DNA from: DATAJX01 sp036261915
GTDB taxonomy: Bacteria > Pseudomonadota > Alphaproteobacteria > UBA2136 > UBA6156
Direction: 5' to 3'
Assembly: GCA_036261915.1 (NCBI GenBank)
Contig: DATAJX010000006.1
Coordinates: 1 to 64,000, forward strand
Length of the DNA: 64,000 nt
Under the pieces are notes generated by a model that was not told where the DNA came from, did not search any database, and saw nothing but the letters and a program-made list of their open reading frames with translations. Below, piece by piece: positions 1 through 6,948 of the stretch. A program made the position numbers and the translations under genes. Within the stretch, counting starts at the first letter, position 1; every line of letters begins with the position of its first letter.

Positions 1-353
1 TTACTGATACCTGACAGAGAACGCGCATAAAGAGACTTAATAGATGGCCCTAATGCCGGATCTTTGAAAATAAATGCCAGCGTGATGCAGACTAGCGGAC
101 TTGTAGTATTGCTGGCCAAACTGACGTATTCCATAAAGAGTTCTCTCTCCGCATCATCGGCGGCAAGACCATCTAAATAGGTTTTATCCACCTCAGCAAC
201 CTGCATAAATCGCTCAATCTGGTCTACTTGCCTGCCCAGGCGCCAATGATTCACCATACTTACCAGAGTGCCTACCAATGGAACCTCCCCTAGGGCTGAC
301 TCTACCAATGCTTGTCCATCAGCCTTAACCATCTTATTGGCAGTCTTCGACAT
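1..353 (-). CDS. Hypothetical protein, 3' end beyond window
   Basis: An open frame on the minus strand starts at ATG 351-353 and stays open for about 117 codons to the window edge, so the C-terminus is missing. The ribosome binding site is strong: GGGAGG lies five bases before the ATG. The protein begins MSKTANKMVKADGQ, contains a moderately hydrophobic stretch near residues 20-35, and has a second near residues 86-97 (PLVCITLAFIF). I recognise no family. It lies on the far side of the tRNA fragment at 505-549, so it probably belongs to a different mobile element from the genes that follow. The repeat motifs at 367-421 lie in its promoter region. Confidence 0.6.
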   Translation of the reverse strand, partial: MSKTANKMVKADGQALVESALGEVPLVGTLVSMVNHWRLGRQVDQIERFMQVAEVDKTYLDGLAADDAERELFMEYVSLASNTTSPLVCITLAFIFKDPALGPSIKSLYARSLSGIS

Positions 354-366
354 ACAACCTCCCTTG

Positions 367-421
367 GTGCTACGCCTGTGCTACACCATCCATTAGTTTT
401 GGTATATAGTGCGTAGCACAG
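367..421 (-). promoter_or_regulatory. Repeated motif in the promoter of the first gene
   Basis: GTGCTACGC (367-375) is followed directly by CTGTGCTAC (376-384). The inverted element GCGTAGCACAG (411-421) is an exact reverse complement of both over nine bases each. Between them lies TATATA (read as ACTATATACC on the minus strand), a possible -10 box for the gene starting at 353. The layout suggests an autoregulatory operator, or an arm-type recombinase site near the attachment site. The repeats are seen; the function is inferred. Confidence 0.4.
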
Positions 422-504
422 AGAAGCTAAATAAACCCGCTAAATTATTGAGCATTAGTGCTGATTAGTCACAGACCATCAGGGTTAATGTATGCGATTT
501 CTTT

Positions 505-549
505 CTCATAACCTGAAGGTCGCAAGTTCAAATCTTGCCCCCGCAACCA
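505..549 (+). other. 3' fragment of initiator tRNA-fMet (probable att site)
   Basis: This stretch reads as the 3' part of an initiator tRNA. It has anticodon loop CTCATAA, the anticodon-stem 3' strand CCTGA, a T arm with stem GCAAG/CTTGC around loop TTCAAAT, the acceptor strand CCCCGCA, discriminator A and encoded CCA. The 5' half is absent: upstream sequence cannot pair with the anticodon stem or supply TGCGGGG. Integrative elements that recombine into tRNA 3' ends leave exactly this kind of duplicated fragment. The element that used it would lie to the left, with the intact tRNA outside the window. Confidence 0.75.
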
Positions 550-557
550 AAGTTTTC

Positions 558-597
558 GGCCCGGTAGGTTTATCCTCCGGGCCTTTTGCTTTTTTGT
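558..597 (+). terminator. Rho-independent terminator after the tRNA fragment
   Basis: Stem GGCCCGG/CCGGGCC is extended inside by AGG/CCT around a TTTAT loop and followed by a T-rich tract. It is probably the native terminator of the tRNA-fMet gene, which suggests that the sequence right of the fragment was originally the chromosomal downstream flank. Confidence 0.75.
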
Positions 598-855
598 GGC
601 GGATTCGGCCGGGTTTCGGTGAGGTTGTGCTGGTTTTGTGTTAGCTGAAGGTTTCAATACTGGCGGTGTGGGGGCGGTTTCTCCGCTCTCTTTCTCACAA
701 CCTGCGGACTGCGGGGGTGCCGGTGTTTAGGTGGGAGGGCGTTGGAATTGCTGGGGAATGCGATGATGCTGGTGGTGGGGTTGTTTTGGAGCGGTTGGGG
801 GAGCGGTTTTGGAAGAAAAATTGTATGAACCGCGATTCAGCAGTACGCTGAAAAC
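598..855. other. Gap without a convincing gene
   Basis: I see no supportable gene here. One short frame (666-851) lacks a ribosome binding site and has an unconvincing composition. The segment is G-rich on the plus strand. Confidence 0.5.
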
Positions 856-1665
856 ATGAAGTATGCTCTGGTAAATGGCCAACCTCAGGAGGCTTTTCCC
901 GGTGGGAAAGGGTTATGCCGTGGCTGTGGTGGTGATGTCATTGCCAAATGTGGCACTCAACGACTTCACCATTGGGCGCATTGGGGGGAACGGGAGTGTG
1001 ATTCCTGGTGGGAGCCGGAAACGGAATGGCACCGGGCGTGGAAGAATCACTTTCCGGCCGGGTGCCAAGAGGTCATCCAGTACGACGAGAAATCCGGAGA
1101 AAAGCATATTGCTGATATCCGCACCAATCACGGCCTTGTGATTGAGTTCCAGCATTCGCACCTTAAGCCAGAAGAACGGGCTGCACGTGAGCGGTTTTAC
1201 GGGAATATGGTGTGGGTTGTGGATGGAAGTAGGCTGAAAAGGGATTTTTCTCGATTCCTTAAAGGCAAGAATGACCTCAGGCAGACGAACAACCAAGGAT
1301 ATTTCCTTCATTCGTTTCCCGAAGAGTGTTTCTCGGCAATGTGGCTTGAGAGTTCCGTGCCGGTCATTTTTGATTTCCGGGGAGTTGGTGAAGAGGAAGC
1401 TGCCGATGTATGGCGGGATGGCCTTTGGTGCCTATTGCCAGAGCGGGCGGTTGGAAGTGCCGTGGTTGTGGCGATGTCGCGTGAGCAGTTCGTGGCGGTA
1501 GCGCCTAGCCGTCCCCAGTTGCTTCCGTATCAGGAAATTATGGCGGGCTTCACTCAGCGTATTCGGGAGATGCGTGCTGCGGATGAGGCGCGGCAGATGT
1601 ACCAGAGGATGGGTGGAATGCCTGGGAGGATAGTTCCAGGGCGGCGGAGATTCTCTCGGTTTTAG
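856..1665 (+). CDS. CoiA-like nuclease-fold protein
   Basis: The 269-residue protein resembles the CoiA-like family. An N-terminal zinc-finger-like region has CRGCGG at 21-26, Cys32 and a HHWAHW cluster at 38-43. A PD-(D/E)xK-type core follows, with Asp87 in HIADI and Glu97/Gln99 in VIEFQHS, then EERAARERFY at 106-115. CoiA acts in competence in Gram-positive bacteria, whereas many proteobacterial relatives sit on islands and are annotated only as putative nucleases. No other competence gene is adjacent. It converges with the next gene, leaving two bases between stops. Family membership is fairly secure; DNA cleavage is inferred from the motif. Confidence 0.7.
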   Translation: MKYALVNGQPQEAFPGGKGLCRGCGGDVIAKCGTQRLHHWAHWGERECDSWWEPETEWHRAWKNHFPAGCQEVIQYDEKSGEKHIADIRTNHGLVIEFQHSHLKPEERAARERFYGNMVWVVDGSRLKRDFSRFLKGKNDLRQTNNQGYFLHSFPEECFSAMWLESSVPVIFDFRGVGEEEAADVWRDGLWCLLPERAVGSAVVVAMSREQFVAVAPSRPQLLPYQEIMAGFTQRIREMRAADEARQMYQRMGGMPGRIVPGRRRFSRF

Positions 1666-1667
1666 AG

Positions 1668-2864
1668 TTAGGTTGAGAAGGCGAACTGATCCAGCGTCAG
1701 CAGAGCTTGAAGAGCGGCCACTTGCGTATATGACTCGGCTTTTGCCTCTCCATGGCCTACAGCATGCCGTGAAGCCGCATCACCGTTTCCTGCCAATGGA
1801 TCAAAATCCGCAAACATACGCTTCTCAAGATATTCTGCGAAGGGTTTGGCCATTAACAGGGTATATGGATTGCCTGCCTTACGTTCAGCCAATGCCACGG
1901 CGAACTCCCTAAGGGCTTTTCCTTTCGCTCCCACTCCATTCTGAGTACGGTAGGCTTCGTTAAGAATTCCTTCGATTTCGGTCACAATAGTTTTTATGAC
2001 CGCCACAGGGTCTTTGGCTAAAAAGTTTTTAACGGCCGAACGAAGTACTACCTCACGGGAGGCAAAATGTGGTTTAGCAAGCCAGCGCTGGAGCAATCGG
2101 GTAAGTCTTTCCTCATCGAAACTGGCAATAATCCGTTCTTCAACGCTTTGGAGGTCAAGGTTAGCTTCACAATGCTTGATAAGGTCCGGAAATTCGCTGG
2201 TAATGATTTCGGCAAATGGAAACCATCCGGCTTTTAAGAGCTTCTCTGATATTTCTGGAGATTCAATTGCATCGTAAATATGCCGATACTTGAGATTCCG
2301 GAAGAGGTTGCCTAATGACCGCTGGAATTCATCCAAGGAAAGGTTTTTATCGGGGTTCGTGTCAAAGTAGAGAGCGAACCTCCAGTCTTGCCGGAATAGG
2401 CAGAAAACCCTGTCCTCTTTATTAATTTCAACTAGGGGGAAGCTCATGGCGATGACATCCACAATGTCATTTTCAAAAACCACATTTCCCGCTTCCAAAG
2501 CCCGCTTTGCCATGGCAGCAACACTCATGGCGGCTGTGTCAGCCCATAATTCAGAGTGCTTACCGGGCTTGATGACCAGAAGCATGACTTTAGTCCGGTC
2601 AAAATCAACCGATATGCCAGCGGTATGATTTTTAATCGTGGCGATTAGGTTTGTGGCCATCCGATGGAAGATTGGATCATCCGAGGTCAGGGCCAGCTTT
2701 GTCCATACTTTAATCTTGCCGTCTTTAGCAGCCTCAGCCGCAAAGCCATCTATTTTAATCTCCGGCAGGATAATGGGCTCGCCTAGGTTGCCAACAAGTG
2801 TTCCTGGTTGAGGAGGCAAAGGGTTCGCCTTTGGAGTGGGAGCAGGTTTGCGGGATTTACTCAT
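1668..2864 (-). CDS. Hypothetical protein with HEPN-like C-terminal tail
   Basis: I chose ATG 2864 (MSKSRKPAPT, 398 aa). The frame also extends to a TTG at 2900, and neither start has a clear ribosome binding site. The N-terminus is a Pro/Lys-rich linker. The middle is mixed alpha/beta without recognised catalytic motifs. The last 40 residues contain RHAVGHG followed by helical YTQVAALQALLTLDQ, similar to the Rx4-6H helices that end several HEPN-containing defence proteins. That resemblance is weak and could be incidental. It faces the CoiA-like gene tail to tail. No function is assigned. Confidence 0.55.
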   Translation of the reverse strand: MSKSRKPAPTPKANPLPPQPGTLVGNLGEPIILPEIKIDGFAAEAAKDGKIKVWTKLALTSDDPIFHRMATNLIATIKNHTAGISVDFDRTKVMLLVIKPGKHSELWADTAAMSVAAMAKRALEAGNVVFENDIVDVIAMSFPLVEINKEDRVFCLFRQDWRFALYFDTNPDKNLSLDEFQRSLGNLFRNLKYRHIYDAIESPEISEKLLKAGWFPFAEIITSEFPDLIKHCEANLDLQSVEERIIASFDEERLTRLLQRWLAKPHFASREVVLRSAVKNFLAKDPVAVIKTIVTEIEGILNEAYRTQNGVGAKGKALREFAVALAERKAGNPYTLLMAKPFAEYLEKRMFADFDPLAGNGDAASRHAVGHGEAKAESYTQVAALQALLTLDQFAFST

Positions 2865-3244
2865 GAATAGAAGGATAGGTTTAATATCGGTACACATCAA
2901 TTCCGATAAATTGTCGCACTCTGTTCAGTGGGAATTCAATCGGTCAATGGGCAGAATTGCAGATTGCAAATGTCCGACCTTAGGTTGGAAGGTTGGCAGA
3001 TTTCTGGTTGCCAACCTGACGTTGCCTATTTGTTGGGCGCGTAAGCATTTGTTTCATTGATATTAGTTTGCTTGGGCAAAAATTATTTCGCGGAATCGTC
3101 GTCACTTTTCGTCGCAATCGCAAAGCCAGATAATACGGCCGGAAAACCGCCGGTTTGGTGCCGGTATGGAGGAATGGAGAAGTTTCGACTGGACTTCTTC
3201 GCCCACCGAAGCGTGTATGGCCGCAATGAATGGAAGGTAATGTC
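2865..3244. other. Intergenic region with a near-perfect hairpin
   Basis: About 380 bases without a convincing gene. A strong inverted repeat at 2990-3017 pairs AGGTTGGCA with TGCCAACCT around a ten-base loop. It lacks a T-tract, so it looks more like a protein or recombinase binding site than a terminator. A further AGGTTGG copy precedes it at 2982-2988. The segment separates the divergent 398-aa gene and the recombinase cassette and must hold both promoters. Confidence 0.45.
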
Positions 3245-3694
3245 ATGAAAGACATGAGTATTCTGGCGCGAATTGCGGCGCTGCCGGAGAAATCCACCGC
3301 CGAGCTGCGGGAGATGTGGACGGAGCTGTTCCCTTCGCCCCCGCCGATGTTCAACAAGGCAAATATGGTGAACCGGCTGGCGCACCGGCTCCAGGAGCTG
3401 CATTACGGCGGGCTGCCCACCGGCGTGCGGCGGGAACTGCGCGAGATGGCCGCGGGCCGCATGGAAGTGAAGAAGCGGCTGGCCTCTGCCCGGCCGGTGA
3501 CCGGCACGCGGCTGGTGCGGGAGTACGGCGGCAAGACCCATACGGTGACGGTGCTGGCCGAGGGGTATGAGTACAACGGCCGGGTCTACAAGAGCCTGTC
3601 GGCCATCGCCTGCCTGATTGCCGATTCGCGGTGGTCCGGCCCGGCGTTCTTCGGGTTGAAACGGGCCTCCGGCAAGGCGGGAGGCGGACAATGA
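3245..3694 (+). CDS. DUF2924 family protein of the recombinase cassette
   Basis: Start ATG 3245 is preferred because GGAAGG lies upstream; the frame would also allow 3230. The 149-aa product begins MKDMSILARIAALPEKS. It has the DUF2924 pattern: an N-terminal LREMWTELF helix, a basic middle (RMEVKKRL), then GTRLVREYGGKTHTVTV and YNGRVYKSLSAIA, which look like a small DNA-binding fold. In alphaproteobacterial mobile DNA this family commonly sits immediately upstream of a large serine recombinase, as here, with a 4-bp ATGA overlap. It probably helps the recombinase, but I know of no established biochemical role. Confidence 0.8.
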   Translation: MKDMSILARIAALPEKSTAELREMWTELFPSPPPMFNKANMVNRLAHRLQELHYGGLPTGVRRELREMAAGRMEVKKRLASARPVTGTRLVREYGGKTHTVTVLAEGYEYNGRVYKSLSAIACLIADSRWSGPAFFGLKRASGKAGGGQ

Positions 3695-5106
3695 GCGACA
3701 TCGTACAATCAGGCCGTCCGCCGCGCGTGCGCTGCGCCATCTACACCCGCAAGTCCAGCGAGGAAGGGCTGGAGCAGGAGTTCAACAGCCTGGACGCCCA
3801 GCGCGAGGCCGGGGAATCCTATGTTCTCTCGCAGAAGCATGAGGGCTGGATGCTGGTGCCGGAGCATTACGACGACGGCGGCTATTCCGGCGGCAACCTG
3901 GACCGGCCCGCGCTGAACCGGCTGCTGGAGGACATCCGCGCCGGGCACATCGACGTGGTGGTGGTCTACAAGGTGGACCGGCTGTCACGCTCGCTGACCG
4001 ACTTCGCCCGCATCGTGCAGGTGTTTGAGGAGAGCAAGGTGTCGTTCGTGTCCGTCACCCAGCACTTCAACACCTCCAGCAGCATGGGGCGGCTGACGCT
4101 GAACATCCTGCTGAGCTTCGCGCAGTTCGAGCGCGAGGTCATCGGCGAGCGCATCCGCGACAAGTTCGCGGCCTCCCGCAAAAAGGGCATGTGGATGGGC
4201 GGCCAGCCGCCGCTGGGTTACGACATCGTTGAGCGCAGGCTGGTGGTGAACGCCGCCGAGGCGCAACTGGTGCAGCACTTGTTCACCCGCTTCACGCAAA
4301 TCCGCTCCGCCACCCTGTTGGTGAAGGAGTGCGAGCGTGACGGCCTGCGGACCAAGGCGTATGTGAGCGGCAGCGGGCGGCACCAGGGCGGGCGGCTCAT
4401 CGACAAATGCTTCCTTTACCGCCTGCTGCGGATGCGGCTGTACTTGGGCGAAGTGGTGCATAAGGGCAAGGTTTACCCCGGCCAGCACCAGCCCGTCATT
4501 CCGCAGCATTTGTGGGACGAGGTGCAGGGCATCCTGCGGGAAAACCCGGTGGCGCGGGGCAATAAGACCCGGCGCGAGAACCCGGCCCTGCTGCGCGGGC
4601 TGGTGCGCTGCGGATGTTGCGACTGCGCCATGACGCCCATCACCACCGGTGCCAAGCGCGGGCGAAAATACACCTATTACACGCCGATGACCGCCATCAA
4701 GCGCCACTATACCGCCTGCCGCGTGGGGCCGATGCCCGCCGGTGAGCTGGAGGACCTAGTGGTGCGGCATGTGCGCCAGCTGGTGAAGACGCCGGAGGCC
4801 GTCGCCGGGGTATGGCGGCAGGCCAAGGGCGAGCTGGACGGACAAGACAGCTTCGGCGAACGAGAGGTGTTTGAGGCGCTGGGGCGGTTCGATACCGTGT
4901 GGGACAACCTGTTCTATGAGGAGCGCCAACGTCTGATGAACTTGCTGGTGGCGGGCGTGACCGTCAACACGTCCGGCCTTCAGGTGCGCCTGCGGGTGGA
5001 CGGGATGCGGAGCGTGGTGGAGCAGATCAAAGCCTCCCAAACGCCCGCACAGGTAGAGGTCCAGGTTGAATCCCAAGGGGAGGCAGCGCCATGCACATTG
5101 CATTAA
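3691..5106 (+). CDS. Large serine recombinase
   Basis: Start ATG 3691 overlaps the upstream stop (ATGA). The 471-aa protein has a resolvase/invertase N-terminal domain: IYTRKSSEE carries the nucleophilic Ser, SLDAQREA and the VVYKVDRLSR arginines follow, then the QFEREVIGERIRDK helix. A recombinase domain follows (GGQPPLGYD onward), then a zinc ribbon with CGCCDCAM and a second Cys at TACRVGP. The C-terminal coiled-coil region is shorter than in phage integrases. It cuts and rejoins DNA at att sites and is a plausible integrase for the right-hand island. Serine integrases do not usually use tRNA ends, so it may not explain the tRNA fragment at 505-549. Confidence 0.9.
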   Translation: MSDIVQSGRPPRVRCAIYTRKSSEEGLEQEFNSLDAQREAGESYVLSQKHEGWMLVPEHYDDGGYSGGNLDRPALNRLLEDIRAGHIDVVVVYKVDRLSRSLTDFARIVQVFEESKVSFVSVTQHFNTSSSMGRLTLNILLSFAQFEREVIGERIRDKFAASRKKGMWMGGQPPLGYDIVERRLVVNAAEAQLVQHLFTRFTQIRSATLLVKECERDGLRTKAYVSGSGRHQGGRLIDKCFLYRLLRMRLYLGEVVHKGKVYPGQHQPVIPQHLWDEVQGILRENPVARGNKTRRENPALLRGLVRCGCCDCAMTPITTGAKRGRKYTYYTPMTAIKRHYTACRVGPMPAGELEDLVVRHVRQLVKTPEAVAGVWRQAKGELDGQDSFGEREVFEALGRFDTVWDNLFYEERQRLMNLLVAGVTVNTSGLQVRLRVDGMRSVVEQIKASQTPAQVEVQVESQGEAAPCTLH

Positions 5107-5546
5107 ACCCCGACGGCACCGAACTGGTGGTGACCATCCCGGCCGTGTTCCGGCGCCGGGGGAGCCGCAGGCTGATACTCGCGCCCGACGTGCCGCTGCT
5201 GGATGAGAAACCCGCTCCGCAGACCAAGGTGGACGACGTGCTGCTGAAGGCGGTGGTGAAGGCCTTCCACTGGCAGGAGATGATCGACGACGGCCGCTAC
5301 GCCGACAGCCACGACCTGGCCGCCGGTGAGAAGGTTGACCGCTCCTATGCCTCCCGCGTGGTGCGGCTGACCTTGCTGGCGCCGGACATCGTCGAGGCCA
5401 TCCTGGATGGCACGCAACCCCGCGACCTGACGCTGGAGAAGCTGATACGCGGTTTCCCGCGTTTGTGGAGCGAGCAGCGGCGGTTGTACGGATTCCCCCA
5501 GCCCGAACCGGATACGTCCGGCGAAGCGGGAGGGCGACGGCCATGA
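5091..5546 (+). CDS. Small HTH-containing protein of the recombinase cassette
   Basis: The gene starts inside the recombinase 3' end (16-bp overlap) behind an excellent GGGGAGG site. The 151-aa product has an N-terminal beta-rich part (ELVVTIPAVFRRRG). Near residues 75-115 is a segment reading VDRSYASRVVRLTLLAPDIV, which resembles the helix-turn-helix of ParB/KorB-like proteins. DUF2924, recombinase and this protein form a tightly coupled three-gene unit. I infer an accessory DNA-binding or directionality role; no function is proven. Confidence 0.65.
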   Translation: MHIALNPDGTELVVTIPAVFRRRGSRRLILAPDVPLLDEKPAPQTKVDDVLLKAVVKAFHWQEMIDDGRYADSHDLAAGEKVDRSYASRVVRLTLLAPDIVEAILDGTQPRDLTLEKLIRGFPRLWSEQRRLYGFPQPEPDTSGEAGGRRP

Positions 5547-5647
5547 GACTCCGAAGAAAAGGCCCCGACGCCGGGAAGCTGTGCGGGGCAATAGGCGGGT
5601 CGGCCTTTGCGGACGTTAGCTCCGCATGGCCCGGAAATCAACGCTGA
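5543..5647 (+). CDS. Possible 34-aa ORF, weakly supported
   Basis: A short frame, MRLRRKGPDAGKLCG onward, starts at an ATGA overlap with the preceding gene, which would allow translational coupling. It has no recognisable domain and could be chance. It is listed only because every junction in this cassette is coupled in the same way. Confidence 0.2.
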   Translation: MRLRRKGPDAGKLCGAIGGSAFADVSSAWPGNQR

Positions 5648-5680
5648 CCTTCAAAATCAGCCTTATATTCCGGAGGCCGT

Positions 5681-6127
5681 ATGAGCCATACACAGACGTT
5701 CGCCACGCTGCCCAATGCGGTAATGCGGCGCAAAGACCTGAGCCACGGCGCCAAACTGTGCGCGGCCCGATTGATCCAGTACGCCGACAAGCGGGGGGTG
5801 GCGTTCCCGCGCCTGCCCACGCTGGCGGATGAACTGGGGATGTCGGTCAGCGCGGTGAAGCGCTTCCTGCATGAGTTGACCGAGTTGAAGCTGCTCCGCC
5901 CGCGACGGCGCGGACAGGGCCGCTCCAACGAGTATTACCTTGCGGCGGAGCTGCTTATCCACAGGGCCGGGTTTCATAGCCCGAAAGTGGGCCATCAAGA
6001 GGGGCCGAAACCGGCCTCTCCGGAGAGGCCGCAATCGGGCCATCCCTATAATAAGAGAGAAAAGGAAATAAAATCACTTGCTGAAATCACCGGAAGACTT
6101 GTGGATAAGTTGCAGGTCGGCCGTTGA
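5681..6127 (+). CDS. Winged-helix protein, replication-initiator-like
   Basis: This 148-aa protein follows a good GGAGG site. The N-terminal 85 residues match the HTH_36/RepO-like winged-helix pattern: FATLPNAVMRRKDLSHGAKL, then LADELGMSVSAVKRFLHELTE as the recognition helix-turn-helix, and RGQGRSNEYYL as the wing. Such domains occur in plasmid and phage replication proteins and in transcriptional regulators. The C-terminal 60 residues are low-complexity and polar. The gene lies directly before the GTACGCAC repeat array, which is the expected position for the protein that binds it; that link is inference. Confidence 0.65.
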   Translation: MSHTQTFATLPNAVMRRKDLSHGAKLCAARLIQYADKRGVAFPRLPTLADELGMSVSAVKRFLHELTELKLLRPRRRGQGRSNEYYLAAELLIHRAGFHSPKVGHQEGPKPASPERPQSGHPYNKREKEIKSLAEITGRLVDKLQVGR

Positions 6128-6232
6128 GGGGTGGCAATGAGGGGGGAGGAAGGCTATGGGTCCTTCCTCCCTTTGCCCCCTATGCGGCGGGCTAAGGCCC
6201 GTTATTTTGCTAGCGGCAGGACCAAATTTTGA

Positions 6233-6493
6233 GTACGCACCCCAGGTACGCACTTTGGCATTCAAGTGTTTGTAATAAAAAGACTGTTGGGTGCGTACCC
6301 AGGGTGCGTACTTGAAACAGGTACGCACCCTAAGTATTTGTATCATTTATGTTTAGGTGCGTACTTGGTGCGTACTCGCTGGGTACGCACCAATCAACAC
6401 TTTGAAATGTAATGATTTACCCTCTTGTTGTCGGACATTTGGGTACGCACTCTGGGTACGCACTCCCGTTTAGGTACGCAGGTGGGTCCGCAC
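6233..6493. repeat. Iteron-like array of GTACGCAC in both orientations
   Basis: Ten perfect copies of GTACGCAC or its complement start at 6233, 6246, 6291(-), 6304(-), 6321, 6357(-), 6368(-), 6383, 6443 and 6456. Two imperfect copies start at 6474 (GTACGCAG) and 6486 (GTCCGCAC). Copies come in tandem pairs 11-13 bp apart, about one helical turn, and several pairs face each other. The spacer DNA is AT-rich. This pattern fits binding sites for a replication initiator, partition protein or repressor. There is no regular long spacer, so it is not CRISPR. Confidence 0.85.
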
Positions 6494-6541
6494 CGGCAGA
6501 AAGGACTGGATAGGGTGCCGGAAGGAAGCAATGGTGCCGCC

Positions 6542-6754
6542 ATGGAAAAGCATCAACGGAAGACCATCCACCAGATCACCACCACCTCGCCGCGGGCGGC
6601 GTGGGCAATGGAACGCATCCTGAAAGACCCCAAATGTGCGGAGCTGTTGCGGCTGTTTCTGCGCCTGCAAACTGCCCGGCGGAGGAATACGCTGTTACGG
6701 GTGGCGGCTTACCTGGCGGAGGGGCCGCAGGGGCCGAAGAAGGGCCAGGAGTGA
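6542..6754 (+). CDS. Small hypothetical protein, tandem paralogue A
   Basis: I prefer ATG 6542 (MEKHQRKTIHQITTTSPRAA, 70 aa). The frame is open further upstream, but that part runs through the repeat array. The product is predicted mostly helical and basic. It shares TTSPR, a KD pair, an LxLF segment, an xxAR-x-N motif and a final YL with the next protein, so the two arose by duplication. The stop overlaps the next GTG start (GTGA), so they are probably co-translated. No known family. The position next to the array suggests DNA binding or replication control, by inference. Confidence 0.55.
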   Translation: MEKHQRKTIHQITTTSPRAAWAMERILKDPKCAELLRLFLRLQTARRRNTLLRVAAYLAEGPQGPKKGQE

Positions 6755-6948
6755 AAAGGCCGCTCCGAAAGCGGACCGTTTACCGGTTCAGCACGACCTC
6801 CCCACGGCTGGCACGAGCCATCCAGCTGTTGTTTAAGGATGATTACTTTGTTCAGTTGGTGGAGCTGTTCAGTGACCTGAAGCGTGCCCGGCTGGCAAAT
6901 CCTCTCGTACATATGACCCATTACTTGGGCAACAATGGGAAGAGCTAG
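6751..6948 (+). CDS. Small hypothetical protein, tandem paralogue B
   Basis: GTG 6751 overlaps the upstream stop and follows GGCCAGGA. The 65-aa product reads MKRPLRKRTVYRFSTTSPRL onward. It aligns along its length with the preceding protein (STTSPR, FKDD, LVELFSDLKRARLANPL, YLG). It is basic and helical with no recognised domain. Its 3' end overlaps the convergent PLD-nuclease gene by four bases. Confidence 0.6.
   Translation: MKRPLRKRTVYRFSTTSPRLARAIQLLFKDDYFVQLVELFSDLKRARLANPLVHMTHYLGNNGKS

Noticed and set aside
691..704. TTTCTCACAACCTG, resembling the start of the tRNA fragment region
   Set aside because: Only partial identity and no T arm or acceptor follow, so it is not a second tRNA copy.
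666..851. A 61-codon plus-strand ORF
   Set aside because: It lacks a ribosome binding site and has an unlikely residue composition.
6233..6493. Repeat array as CRISPR
   Set aside because: The unit is 8 bp, in both orientations and irregularly spaced, with no cas genes.
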